Shown: positions 9,120-18,283 of the stretch, piece after piece
How positions within the stretch are numbered: the stretch's first letter is position 1
How the letters are laid out: each line of letters opens with the position of its first letter
Assembly (NCBI GenBank): GCA_021736785.1
Contig: JAIPFF010000002.1
Coordinates: 124,001-188,000, forward strand
DNA: 64,000 bases
Reading direction: 5' to 3'
Origin: Thiohalocapsa sp.
GTDB taxonomy: Bacteria > Pseudomonadota > Gammaproteobacteria > Chromatiales > Chromatiaceae
Position numbers and translations under genes: made by a program
Notes under the pieces: generated by a model
Seen by the model: the letters and a program-made list of their open reading frames with translations, nothing else
Told to the model about the DNA's origin: nothing
Databases searched by the model: none

Positions 9120-9636
9120 GCGACCGATAGCCGCCGAACGCCCCGGACGGGGCCGCGTCCGGCGCCGCGTAGCCGCGATCGGGGGTGCCGAGGTACGGAC
9201 GAGGCCGCGGGCGACGGTGGTAGCCGTCGTCGTAGCGGTAGCCATCATCGTACCGGTAGCCGCCGTCGTAGTAAGGGCGCGGCCTCGGCAGAGCACCGCC
9301 GCTATAGGCCGGATTCTCGCAGTCGCCCGTGTGTCCCCACCCACGGGCGCGCTGCTGGACGCATTTGTCCGACCAGAACTGCCGCACCGCGGGATCGCGA
9401 CGCTCGGCCGCGGTCAGCGGCTCGCGGCTGGCGCTGAAACCGCTAGGGCCGCGCTCGTCGACGGGCGGCCGGTCGAAGCCGGACGAATGGCGCGAGGTGT
9501 CCCGGTCCGGCCGATGGCGCTCTTCGCCCGCGACGTTGCCGGCGAGCAGTACCAGTACCGCCAGCAAGGCCACCACCGCGGCAGAGCTGCGGGTGAAATG
9601 GCGGGCGAACGGGCGGTGATTCAGTTCACTGGGCAT
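9115..9636 (-). CDS. Hypothetical exported protein with Tyr/Asp-rich repeats
   Basis: A 173-residue protein with a signal-like N terminus (SSAAVVALLAVLVLLAGNVAG). A central segment contains a possible disulfide pair (DKCVQQRARGWGHTGDCENP), and the tail is low-complexity with YRYDDGYRYDDGYHRRPRPR. No family is recognised. It follows the unknown 246-residue gene by 15 bp and the SirB1 gene before that, so the three may be one transcript. The gene ends inside an 11-bp tandem repeat. Confidence 0.6.
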   Translation of the reverse strand: MPSELNHRPFARHFTRSSAAVVALLAVLVLLAGNVAGEERHRPDRDTSRHSSGFDRPPVDERGPSGFSASREPLTAAERRDPAVRQFWSDKCVQQRARGWGHTGDCENPAYSGGALPRPRPYYDGGYRYDDGYRYDDGYHRRPRPRPYLGTPDRGYAAPDAAPSGAFGGYRSR

Positions 9637-9651
9637 GCTGTGCCTCCTCTT

Positions 9652-10392
9652 TCACGCGGCGACGGCCCGCGAGCGAACGCTCAGGGTCATCACCGGCACC
9701 GGCGCCCCGTCGCGCATGACGGCGCGGTTGTAGGGAATCATGGCGGCGTTCAAGGCGTCTTCGACACCGCGCAGCGCGTCCGGCGCCAGATCCATGTCAA
9801 CGCGGAAACGCCAACGGCGGACACCGTAGCCGTCGTCGCAGCGAGCGTCCAGCCGATAGGAGGCATCGGGCAGCAGGCCCTCGTCGATACACTGGCGAAT
9901 CAACTGCGCCACGAGCACTTTCGCGGCCTGCGCATCCGGCGTGCCGGCATGGCGCGAGCCGCTCCAGGCCAGCGCATGCTCCGCGAGTGCCTGCGCCGGA
10001 GCCGCCAGCAGCTGCCGGCGGCGCTCGCCGACCCAGTCCCCCGCCACCAGCTGTACGGCCACCGACGCGACCTCCTCGCTCGCGAAGCGCCGGCCGGCGA
10101 GCCCGATCAGGGCGCGCGGCACATAGATGCCGTGCATGCGCATGGCGCGCTCCAGATCCCTGCCGTAGAGCCCGCCGCGGGCTTGTCCGCGGGCGCTGCG
10201 GTCGGCAACCTCCAGCCAACGTCGTGCCTCGGCCATGCAATGGGTATCGAAGATGTGCACGCTGCCGTCGGCGTCGAGCTGCCAGCCGTCGGGCCAGAGC
10301 GCGATCCGATAGGGCGGCAGCGCGCCGATGACCGCCGCCGCGGAGCGCCTCGGCGCGCCGAGGCGCGCCAAGATACGTTCGGCAATGACCAT
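9652..10392 (-). CDS. Hypothetical protein, possible domain of unknown function
   Basis: A 246-residue cytoplasmic-looking protein with normal codon use and no recognised motif. It is Arg/Ala-rich, with a middle part (VAVQLVAGDWVGERRRQLLAA) and a C-terminal strand-rich part (RRWRFRVDMDLAPDALRGVEDALNAAM). It has no signal peptide or membrane segment. It lies 28 bp after sirB1 and 15 bp before the exported Tyr/Asp-rich protein, all on the same strand, so co-expression is likely. I do not recognise it. Confidence 0.6.
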   Translation of the reverse strand: MVIAERILARLGAPRRSAAAVIGALPPYRIALWPDGWQLDADGSVHIFDTHCMAEARRWLEVADRSARGQARGGLYGRDLERAMRMHGIYVPRALIGLAGRRFASEEVASVAVQLVAGDWVGERRRQLLAAPAQALAEHALAWSGSRHAGTPDAQAAKVLVAQLIRQCIDEGLLPDASYRLDARCDDGYGVRRWRFRVDMDLAPDALRGVEDALNAAMIPYNRAVMRDGAPVPVMTLSVRSRAVAA

Positions 10393-10420
10393 GCGGGAAA
10401 GGCTTTACGGGATCGGGCAG

Positions 10421-11260
10421 TCAGTGCAGCTTCACCGGCTGCGCCGAGAGCGCGTCGATGATTTCGCTTGCAGCGGCGATCTCCTCGGCATCGTCCGAGA
10501 CCTGCGTAAAGCGTGTCAGATCCTCCAGCGCCGCCGGTGAATAGCCAAGCTCTCGATATAGCAAGCCGCGCTGATACAGTTCGTCGGGCAAGTCCGGAGA
10601 GACATTCAGCACCGCGGTCAGTGCCTCCAGCAGGTTGGCGCTGTCGCCCCGCGCGCGGTAGACGCCGGTGAGATTGCGCAGCATGCGCACCAGGATCTCG
10701 CGCTTGCCGGCGGGACGCAGCAGCGACGGATTGGCGCGGATCGACAGCACGCCCTCGCCGTAAACCTCGGCCAAGCGCCGATCGAGGTCGTCTTCGCCCA
10801 GCGCCGCCCCGCCGGCATAGGCATCGATCATCAGCGCCGTGCTGCCGCGCCCGATGCGGACCAAAAAGTGCGCCGGAAAGCTGACGCCGTGGGCCGGCAT
10901 ACCGAGCCGCGCCGCGATCTCGACGTAAACCATCGACAACGTGATCGGAATCCCGAGCCGGCGCTCCAACACCTGATCGAGAAAGCTGTTGCGCGGATCG
11001 TAGAAATCTTGCTGGTTGCCGGTGAACCCGAGCTCGTCGAAGAAAAAGGCGTTCAGGTCGGCGACTTGGCGCAACAGGTCCGCGTCCTCGGACACACGCG
11101 CCCGCGCCGCGGCCGCCAGTAAATCCAGCCGCTGCAGGCTTTCCTGCGCGGCGACACGCTGTTGAAACAGTCGGCTGATATCGAGTGCGGCCTCGGCGAA
11201 GTCGATGTCGTCGTCCGGCTTCCCGGCGAGGCTCGCAAGCTGTTGCTGGGCTGACGTCAT
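10421..11260 (-). CDS. SirB1-family transglutaminase-like/TPR protein
   Basis: A 279-residue SirB1-family protein. The N-terminal two thirds has the transglutaminase-like core (FFFDELGFTGNQQDFYDPRNSFLDQVLERRLGIPITLS in two stretches, then GMPAHGVSFPAHFLVR). The C-terminal third has tetratricopeptide helices (LYQRGLLYRELGYSPAALEDLTRF). The biochemical role of the family is not established; its members often neighbour prmC/prfA. A GTG at 11287 is in frame, but ATG 11260 has GGAG eight bases upstream. It is the first gene of a probable three-gene unit. Confidence 0.85.
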   Translation of the reverse strand: MTSAQQQLASLAGKPDDDIDFAEAALDISRLFQQRVAAQESLQRLDLLAAAARARVSEDADLLRQVADLNAFFFDELGFTGNQQDFYDPRNSFLDQVLERRLGIPITLSMVYVEIAARLGMPAHGVSFPAHFLVRIGRGSTALMIDAYAGGAALGEDDLDRRLAEVYGEGVLSIRANPSLLRPAGKREILVRMLRNLTGVYRARGDSANLLEALTAVLNVSPDLPDELYQRGLLYRELGYSPAALEDLTRFTQVSDDAEEIAAASEIIDALSAQPVKLH

Positions 11261-11372
11261 GGCGGGGCTCCGATCATTGGCTGACACGTTCGAGCGTGCG
11301 GCGCGACTGCGGGCACAAACAGGGCGCGGGCGCGGATCGCAATGCCTGCGGACCGCGTCGCCTCGTCATCGT

Positions 11373-11378
11373 TATAAT
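11373..11378 (+). promoter_or_regulatory. Candidate -10 element for cysZ
   Basis: A consensus TATAAT lies 40 bp upstream of the cysZ ATG. The -35 region is poor, so this is only a candidate. Confidence 0.4.
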
Positions 11379-11417
11379 GGAGCGATCCGCACCGCAACGA
11401 AACCCCGCCGTTTTCGC

Positions 11418-12152
11418 ATGTCCGCCGATCCCGCCAAAGGCGCCGCTTTTCTGCTCGACGGTATCCGCTTGCTGAGCCAGCCCGGGCTCCGGCGCTTCGT
11501 GCTCATACCGCTGCTGATCAATATCGCCGTGTTCTCGTCAGCGATCTGGCTCGGCGCCCGCCAGTTCGAGTCGCTGATGACCCGGATGCAGGCGAGCGTG
11601 CCCGATTGGCTCGCCTGGCTGGAATGGCTGCTCTGGCCGGTTTTCGTTCTCGTCCTGCTGGTGATCGTGTTCTACAGCTTCACGCTGGTCGCCAACCTGC
11701 TCGCCTCCCCGTTCAACGGCCTGCTCGCGGAGAAGGCCGAGGCGCTGATCACCGGCAAGTCCCTCGCGGACGCGGGAGACTATGGCAAGCTGCTGAAGCA
11801 ATTGCCGGCGACACTGCTGGACGAGCTGCGCAAGATCCTCTATGCGTTGCTCTGGACCATTCCTTTCCTGATTCTGGCGTTCGCGGTGCCGCTTATCGGC
11901 CCGCTGATCTGGTTCCTGTTCACGGCCTGGATGCTGACCGTCCAATATGCCGACTTCCCCATGGGCAACCACGGGCTCCGGTTCCGCGACATGCGCGCGA
12001 CGCTGCGCAGGCGCCGCGTGCTAAGCCTGAGCTTCGGCGCCGCCGTTGCGGCCATGACCATGGTGCCGGTTCTGAATTTCATCGCCATGCCCGCCGCCGT
12101 CGCGGGCGCGACGGCCATGTGGGTCAGCGAGCTGAGCGGCACACGGAACTGA
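11418..12152 (+). CDS. cysZ: CysZ-like sulfate transporter (EI24 family)
   Basis: A 244-residue inner-membrane protein of the CysZ/EI24 family, which brings sulfate into the cell for cysteine synthesis. The conserved opening KGAAFLLDGIRLLSQPGLRRFVLIPLLIN is present in pieces, followed by a long helical pair and the GLRFRDMRA signature before the last membrane segments. Length matches the family (about 250). The frame is open from 11205, but the domain starts at ATG 11418, downstream of a TATAAT element. It is divergent from sirB1. Confidence 0.88.
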   Translation: MSADPAKGAAFLLDGIRLLSQPGLRRFVLIPLLINIAVFSSAIWLGARQFESLMTRMQASVPDWLAWLEWLLWPVFVLVLLVIVFYSFTLVANLLASPFNGLLAEKAEALITGKSLADAGDYGKLLKQLPATLLDELRKILYALLWTIPFLILAFAVPLIGPLIWFLFTAWMLTVQYADFPMGNHGLRFRDMRATLRRRRVLSLSFGAAVAAMTMVPVLNFIAMPAAVAGATAMWVSELSGTRN

Positions 12153-12179
12153 GCCCGCGGCGCCCGGCGGCGGAGCGCG

Positions 12180-12890
12180 TCAGCCGATCTTGCGCAAGAT
12201 GTCGATGCGATGCGGTTTCATGAAGTGCGCCCCGCCGGGCGTCATATGGCGCTCGAACGCGGCGCGGATCGCGGCGCGGCGCTCCGGGCTCACATCGAGC
12301 GCCGTGTGCGTGACGTCCAGGAATCGGGACGCGAACTGATCCCAGCTTTCGTAGGTGCCGGGCACTTCGATGAAGACCTCCTGCTCGGCCGCGAACAGGC
12401 CGGCATCCACGGCCCGGCTCAGCGCCGCGAACGCTGCTTCCCGCACCAGTTGCTCGTCGTGAATCATGGACATCAGCGCGTTGAACTCGCCCCAATAAAC
12501 GGGCTCTGAAAAGCAAGCACGGGCGCCCGGCCTCAACACCCGATGGATCTCGGTCAAGGCGCGGTCCATCAGTTGCGACGGCACGTGGTGCAGCGACTTG
12601 AACATCAGCACCGCGTCGAAGCTCGCATCAGGGGCGTCGATGTCCTCGGCGCCGCCGAGGCGAAACTCCACTCCGGGCAGATCGGTAATGGTCAAATTCT
12701 TCCCATGCTGGATGCGATCGACTTCGGTGGCGATGACCTCCGCCGCGCCCAGTTGCTGCACCAGCGCGCGCGTGGTCCAGGCGGCACCGCAGCCGAGCTC
12801 GAGCACCCGCGCGCCGCGGATATCCAGCAACTCTGCCAGCGCTTCGGCCTCGGTGGCGGTTCGGTAGCGATCGGGGGCGTTGATCTGCAT
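12180..12890 (-). CDS. Class I SAM-dependent methyltransferase
   Basis: A 236-residue Rossmann-fold methyltransferase. Motif I is VLELGCGAAWTTRAL (about residues 29-43), the acidic post-I strand is VIATEVDR, and motif IV is FDAVLMFKSLHHVP. This is the Methyltransf_11 pattern. The substrate cannot be told from sequence; small-molecule methylation is most likely. It is convergent with cysZ and divergent from the RND efflux genes. Confidence 0.82.
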   Translation of the reverse strand: MQINAPDRYRTATEAEALAELLDIRGARVLELGCGAAWTTRALVQQLGAAEVIATEVDRIQHGKNLTITDLPGVEFRLGGAEDIDAPDASFDAVLMFKSLHHVPSQLMDRALTEIHRVLRPGARACFSEPVYWGEFNALMSMIHDEQLVREAAFAALSRAVDAGLFAAEQEVFIEVPGTYESWDQFASRFLDVTHTALDVSPERRAAIRAAFERHMTPGGAHFMKPHRIDILRKIG

Positions 12891-13224
12891 GGCAGTGATC
12901 TATGTTTGACGATGGCGGTGATTGTAACCAATGGCGCTCGTGCGGCGGGACTCCGCGGCTTGGGCCGCTCGTCCCGCCGCTGCTGTGCTCGGATCGCGGC
13001 CCCGGCGAACGCCCGGGATGCCGGCATCGGCGCATCCGAGGAGGCGGAATTCCCACTTATTTGCACAGTCTTGCTCAGGCTTTCCCGTACACCCCGGGCC
13101 GCACGGGCGCTATACTTGTCGCTTCGTGCCAAACAAGCGTTTGAGACGCGGCGCACGGGCGTGCGCCGACGGGCCCGGCCGGGCTCGACCCACTTCCAAC
13201 ACCTGATTGCTGCTCCCGCTGCCC
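12891..13224. other. Divergent intergenic region, methyltransferase / RND adaptor
   Basis: 334 bp with no supported gene. TATACT near 13110 is a possible -10 element reading toward the efflux genes; no clear operator or efflux regulator gene is seen. Confidence 0.4.
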
Positions 13225-14403
13225 ATGTTTACGCGGTTACTACTCGTCTTGCTCATGCTCGTCCTGTTGGTCGGCGGCCTCGCGTATGTGAAATACAGCC
13301 AGATCCAGGCGGAAATCGCCCAATTCTCGCAGCCGATGCCGCCGACCGCGGTCTCCGCGGTCGAGGTCACCGTGCAACGCTGGCAACCGAAGCTCGGCGC
13401 CGTGGGCAATGTACAGGCGGTTCAGGGGGTGATGGTCAACAACCAAGTGGCCGGCCAGGTGGAGCGCATCCTGTTCGAGTCCGGCGATCAGGTGACGGCG
13501 GGCCAAGCGATGGTGCAGTTGGACACCGAAGTCGACGAGGCCGACCTCGAGGGCCTGCAGGCGACACTGACGCTCGCCCGCACGCAACTGGCGCGTAACG
13601 AGAAGCTCCTCACCGACCGCGCCGTTTCCCGCGGCGACTACGACGAGATCGTCGCCCAGCTGCAAAAGGCGGAGGCCGAGGTCGGCGCGCAAAAGGCGCT
13701 GATCGAGAAGAAGACCATCCGCGCTCCGTTCGACGGACAGCTCGGTATCCGGCAAGTCAACCTCGGCCAGTACTTGTCGGCGGGCCACCAGATCGTGGCG
13801 CTGGAGGCGCTGAACCCGGTCTACGTCGACTACGCGCTGCCCGAGCGCCGGCTCGATCAGCTGCGGGTCGGCCAGCCGGTGGAAGTCACGGTCGCCGCCT
13901 ATCCGCAACGGGTCTTCCGCGGCGAGATCCAGGCCATCAGCCCGGCCGTCAATCGGCAAACGCGCAACATCCAGATCCGTGCACTGCTGCAGAACCCGGA
14001 CCTGCTGCTGCGCCCCGGCATGTTCGCCAAGGTCGCCACACTGCTGGAGGCCAAGGACGAGGTTCTGACGCTGCCGCGCCGGGCCATCACCTTCAACACC
14101 TACGGCGACTCGGTGTTTCTGATCCTCGAAGGCGAAGGCGAGCAGGCCGGCAAGCTGGTCGTGCAGCGCCGCCAAGTGACCACCGGCGCCGTGCGCGGAC
14201 AGGACGTCGAGATTGTCGACGGACTGGCTGCCGGCGATCGGGTGGTCGACGCCGGTCAAGTGAAGCTGCGCAACGGTGCCGAGGTGGCCATTGCCGAGGC
14301 GGGCGCCGCCGACGCCGAAGCCGCCGGCGCGCACGGCGGTGCAAGCGGCGAAGGTGCGGCGACAGCCGGCGGCGGCGACGCGCAGACGGGTCTCGCGCAA
14401 TGA
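13225..14403 (+). CDS. RND efflux periplasmic adaptor subunit
   Basis: A 392-residue membrane-fusion protein that links an inner-membrane RND pump to an outer-membrane channel. It has an N-terminal membrane anchor (LLLVLLMLVLLVGGLAYV), the lipoyl half (VNNQVAGQVERILFESGDQV), an alpha-hairpin (about residues 95-140), and a beta-barrel region (NRQTRNIQIRALLQNPDLLL). The C terminus is an Ala/Gly-rich tail. The ATG at 13225 is preferred over the upstream TTG. Its stop overlaps the next start (ATGA), showing translational coupling to the pump gene. Confidence 0.93.
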   Translation: MFTRLLLVLLMLVLLVGGLAYVKYSQIQAEIAQFSQPMPPTAVSAVEVTVQRWQPKLGAVGNVQAVQGVMVNNQVAGQVERILFESGDQVTAGQAMVQLDTEVDEADLEGLQATLTLARTQLARNEKLLTDRAVSRGDYDEIVAQLQKAEAEVGAQKALIEKKTIRAPFDGQLGIRQVNLGQYLSAGHQIVALEALNPVYVDYALPERRLDQLRVGQPVEVTVAAYPQRVFRGEIQAISPAVNRQTRNIQIRALLQNPDLLLRPGMFAKVATLLEAKDEVLTLPRRAITFNTYGDSVFLILEGEGEQAGKLVVQRRQVTTGAVRGQDVEIVDGLAAGDRVVDAGQVKLRNGAEVAIAEAGAADAEAAGAHGGASGEGAATAGGGDAQTGLAQ

Positions 14404-17400
14404 AATTTACCGACATCTTCGTCCACCGGCCGGTGCTGGCGAGTGTGGTCAGCCTGCTGATCTTCATCCTCGGCCTGCGCGCGCTGGCCGAAATGGAAGT
14501 GCGCCAGTATCCGGAGACCCAGAACACCGTCGTCACGGTGACCACCTTCTATCCGGGCGCGAGCAGCGAGCTGGTGAAGGGCTTCATCACGACGCCGTTG
14601 CAGCAGGCCATCGCCGAAGCCGACGGCATCGACTACCTGACCGCGACCAGCACCCAGGGCACGTCGGTGATCGAGGCGAATATGCGTCTCAACTACGATC
14701 CCAACGCGGCCGTGGCGGAAATTCAGGCGAAGGTCGCCAGCCGTCTCAATGTGCTGCCGGCGGCGGCGCAGAACCCGGTCATCGACTCCACCACCGGCGA
14801 CTCGACCGCGCTGATGTATCTCGCCTTCTTCAGCGAGGACATGCGCCTGCCGCAGATCACCGACTACCTGGTGCGCGTCGTGCAGCCGCAGCTGCAGGCC
14901 CTCGAGGGCGTCGCCAAGGCCGAGATCTTCGGCAACCAAAACTTCGCCATGCGGATCTGGCTGGACCCGGACCGCATGGCTTCGCTCGGCGTCAGCGGTG
15001 ACGAGGTCGCCCGCGTGCTCGAGGCCAACAACTACTTGGCCGGTGTCGGCCAACTCAAGGGCGAGGAGGTGCAGATCGATCTGTCGACGACGACGGACGT
15101 CGGCAACGTCGAGGACTTCCGCAACCTCGTCGTGCGCGAAGACGAAGGCACGCTGATCCGACTGCGCGACATCGCCGAGGTCGAGCTCGGCGCCGCCGAC
15201 TACGACTCGGCCACGCTCTACCGAGGCATCCCGGCCATCTTCATCGGTATCGAGCAGACGCCCGGCGCCAATCCGCTCGACGTGGCCCGGCGGGTGCACG
15301 ACCTGATGCCGGACCTCGAGACACAGTTCCCGGAGGGGCTGCAGGCACAGATCCCCTACGACGCCAGCGAGTTCATTCAGGAGTCGATCGAAGAGGTCTT
15401 CAAGACCTTGGCAGAGGCCGTGTTGATCGTATTGCTGGTCATCTTCCTGTCGCTCGGCTCGGTGCGCGCGGCGCTGGTGCCTTCCGTGGCGGTGCCGCTG
15501 TCTATTGTCGGCGCCGCGTTCCTGATGCTGCTGATGGGCTTCTCCGTCAACTTACTGACGCTGCTCGCGATGGTCCTCGCCATCGGCATCGTGGTCGACG
15601 ACGCGATCGTCGTCGTCGAAAACGTACATCGGCATCTGGAGATGGGTAAGGACGGCATGACCGCGGCCGTCGATGCGGCGCGCGAGCTGGGTATGCCGAT
15701 CCTGGCCATGACGACGACATTGGTCGCCGTCTACGCGCCCATCGGATTCATGGGCGGTCTCGTGGGCTCGTTGTTCGTCGAGTTCGCCTTCACGCTGGCC
15801 GGGGCGGTGGTCATCTCCGGCATCGTCGCGCTGACGCTGTCGCCGATGATTTCGGCACGCGTGCTGCGCTCCGATAAGGAAGCCGGCCGCTTCGAGCATG
15901 CCGTCGAGCATTTCTTTCAGCGCCTTGCCGCCCTCTACGGCAAAGCCCTCGGCGGCTGGCTGCGCTACCCGTCGGTGACGATCCTGGTCGCCGTCGCGGT
16001 TATCGGCGGCATCTACGTGATGTACAGCATGACCGAGAAAGAGCTGGCGCCCACCGAAGACCAGAGCATCCTGTTTTTCATGGGCACGGCGCCGCAAACG
16101 GCGACGATCGACTACGACATCCGCTACGTGCAGCAGATACAGCAGTTGTTCGAGCAATTCCCCGAGTACAAGGAAAGCTTCCTGCTGGCCGGCTTCGGCG
16201 GCGATGTCAGCACGGTTTTCGGCGGCTTCAAAATGAAGGCGTCGAAGGAGCGGGAACGCTCGCAGATGGAGATCCAGCCCGAGTTGCAGGGGGCATTGGC
16301 CGGCATCACCGGGCTGCAGACCGTCGCCTTTCCGCGGCCGAGCCTGCCGACGCCGGGCAACGGCATCCCGGTGGAATTCGTCATCATCTCCGACAGCGGC
16401 TTCGAAGAGCTGAACGAGCTCGCCGATCAGCTGCTCGGCCGCGCCATGGGCAGCGGCAACTTCATGTTCCTGCAAAAGGACGTCGAATACACCCGCCCGC
16501 GCTCCGTGCTCGAGATCGACCGCGACCTGGCCGGCGACCTGGGCATCAGCATGCAGGATCTCGGCCGCAGCCTGGCCGTGATGCTGAACCAGGACCACGT
16601 GAACTGGTTCAGCCTGGAGGGCCGAAGCTACAAGGTCATTCCCCAGGTGAGCCGCGACGCGCGCAACGACACGGACGAGATCCAGGATTATCACGTGCGC
16701 ACCGGCAGCGGCGAGCTGGTGCCGCTGTCGACGCTGGTGACCGTCCGCGATACCGTGGAGCCCTCCAAGCGCACCCAGTTCCAACAGCTGAACTCCATCA
16801 CCCTGTCCGGGGTCATGACACCGGGCGTCGCGCTCGGCGACGCGCTGGCTTATCTGGAGGAGACCGCCGCCGAGATCTTCCCGCGCAACGTGCGCTGGGA
16901 CTTCAAGGGCGAATCACGCCAATTCAAAAGCGAAGGCGGTGCGCTGGAGGCAACCTTCTTCCTGTCGCTGCTGATCATCTATCTGGTGCTTGCGGCCCAG
17001 TTCGAGAGCTGGCGCGACCCGTTCGTGATCCTGATGTCCGTGCCGCTGACGATTGCCGGCGCCATGGCCTTCCTGTTCCTCGGCTTCGCCAGCATCAACA
17101 TCTATACCCAGGTCGGATTGATCACGCTGATCGGGCTGATCGCCAAGAACGGCATCCTGATCGTCGAGTTCGCCAATCAGGTGCGCGAGCGCGAGGGCCT
17201 GGACAAGCGCGCGGCCGTCGAGAAGGCATCGATGATTCGCTTGCGTCCGATTCTGATGACCACTGTCGCCATGCTGGTGGCAATGATTCCGTTGCTGACC
17301 GCGAGCGGACCCGGCGCCGTGAGCCGCTTCGACATCGGGCTGGTCATCGCCACCGGGCTCGGCATCGGCACGCTCTTTACCCTGTTCGTCGTGCCGGCGA

Positions 17401-17480
17401 TGTATGTGCTGCTGGCCTCCAAGGAGGTCCGCCGCCAAGAGGGCGAGGTCACCCCGGCTCATCAGGGCACGGCGGCGTAA
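14400..17480 (+). CDS. RND multidrug efflux permease (HAE1 family)
   Basis: A 1026-residue proton-driven pump of the inner membrane. It opens with the family hallmark FTDIFVHRPVLASVVSLLIFILG and has two halves, each with a first membrane helix, a large periplasmic loop and five more helices. The transmembrane proton-relay acidic pair is visible in GIVVDDAIVVVENVHRH. Length is normal. It overlaps the adaptor gene by 4 bp. No outer-membrane factor gene is nearby, so a TolC-like channel encoded elsewhere is expected. Substrate unknown. Confidence 0.95.
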   Translation: MKFTDIFVHRPVLASVVSLLIFILGLRALAEMEVRQYPETQNTVVTVTTFYPGASSELVKGFITTPLQQAIAEADGIDYLTATSTQGTSVIEANMRLNYDPNAAVAEIQAKVASRLNVLPAAAQNPVIDSTTGDSTALMYLAFFSEDMRLPQITDYLVRVVQPQLQALEGVAKAEIFGNQNFAMRIWLDPDRMASLGVSGDEVARVLEANNYLAGVGQLKGEEVQIDLSTTTDVGNVEDFRNLVVREDEGTLIRLRDIAEVELGAADYDSATLYRGIPAIFIGIEQTPGANPLDVARRVHDLMPDLETQFPEGLQAQIPYDASEFIQESIEEVFKTLAEAVLIVLLVIFLSLGSVRAALVPSVAVPLSIVGAAFLMLLMGFSVNLLTLLAMVLAIGIVVDDAIVVVENVHRHLEMGKDGMTAAVDAARELGMPILAMTTTLVAVYAPIGFMGGLVGSLFVEFAFTLAGAVVISGIVALTLSPMISARVLRSDKEAGRFEHAVEHFFQRLAALYGKALGGWLRYPSVTILVAVAVIGGIYVMYSMTEKELAPTEDQSILFFMGTAPQTATIDYDIRYVQQIQQLFEQFPEYKESFLLAGFGGDVSTVFGGFKMKASKERERSQMEIQPELQGALAGITGLQTVAFPRPSLPTPGNGIPVEFVIISDSGFEELNELADQLLGRAMGSGNFMFLQKDVEYTRPRSVLEIDRDLAGDLGISMQDLGRSLAVMLNQDHVNWFSLEGRSYKVIPQVSRDARNDTDEIQDYHVRTGSGELVPLSTLVTVRDTVEPSKRTQFQQLNSITLSGVMTPGVALGDALAYLEETAAEIFPRNVRWDFKGESRQFKSEGGALEATFFLSLLIIYLVLAAQFESWRDPFVILMSVPLTIAGAMAFLFLGFASINIYTQVGLITLIGLIAKNGILIVEFANQVREREGLDKRAAVEKASMIRLRPILMTTVAMLVAMIPLLTASGPGAVSRFDIGLVIATGLGIGTLFTLFVVPAMYVLLASKEVRRQEGEVTPAHQGTAA

Positions 17481-17527
17481 CGGCTTGCGAGTCCCGCCCG
17501 CATGATCGGGCATCGAGGCTCGCCGCG

Positions 17528-18097
17528 ATGATCTGTATCGTCAGCGGGCCGTCGTGCGCCGGCAAGAGCACATTGCTGCAACACGCCCGAATCGAGCTTA
17601 TCAGCGGGATGCCGGCGTCGCCGGCGCGTCCCGTCGTCTTTCCGTCCGCGTTGCAGCAGGGATTCGCTCCCCTCGAGCCCGATTGCTTTTTCCACTACAA
17701 CATTCTTCGGCTGGCGGACTCCATCCGGCGCGGTGCGGAACGCGAGGCGCTCTCGCCCTTGCACTTCGCAAGCGACGAGCCGTGGCAGCGCTTGTTGGAG
17801 AGTGCATTGCCGAAGCGGGCGATCGTGCTGGTCACCACACGCGCCGTCCTGCGCGAGCGCATGGCGGCAAAGACGCTCATCGAGCCGCCCGCGCTCGCCG
17901 GGAACGCCGGCAGTGTCGGTTATTCCGGCGGCTATTGGCGCGACCTCTTGGACGGCATCGATCTATGCGCATTCTATCGGGCCTGGTGCCATGAGCTGGA
18001 GCGCCGCGCCATCCCCTATTGCCTCGTGGACAGCTCCGACCTCGACTATCGGCCGCTGAGCGCTCACCGTCTGCATTCGCTGCCGCTCAACGGCTGA
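17528..18097 (+). CDS. P-loop NTPase/kinase-like hypothetical protein
   Basis: A 189-residue protein starting MICIVSGPSCAGKST, a Walker A loop (GPSCAGKS) at residues 7-14, and continuing with a helix-rich body. A conserved acidic/hydrophobic stretch (PDCFFHYNILRLADS) resembles the lid and substrate region of small kinases such as chloramphenicol phosphotransferase- or adenylate kinase-like proteins. No exact family is recognised and the substrate is unknown. It follows the RND pump by 47 bp. Confidence 0.6.
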   Translation: MICIVSGPSCAGKSTLLQHARIELISGMPASPARPVVFPSALQQGFAPLEPDCFFHYNILRLADSIRRGAEREALSPLHFASDEPWQRLLESALPKRAIVLVTTRAVLRERMAAKTLIEPPALAGNAGSVGYSGGYWRDLLDGIDLCAFYRAWCHELERRAIPYCLVDSSDLDYRPLSAHRLHSLPLNG

Positions 18098-18283
18098 GCC
18101 GGCCCACAAGGAGAGATCCCGCTTGGCCGTATCGTAGGCACGCCTCCTCCCGCGAATTTTCGCTGGTTAGGCGCGTCTTTCGATGACTCCGCGGCCGCCG
18201 CCCCGAGGTCCGTCCCTTGTCAGCGGTAGTCGACCGCCCGGATAATGCCGGGTTTGCCCCAAACGCAGCTGGCAGGGAACAGT

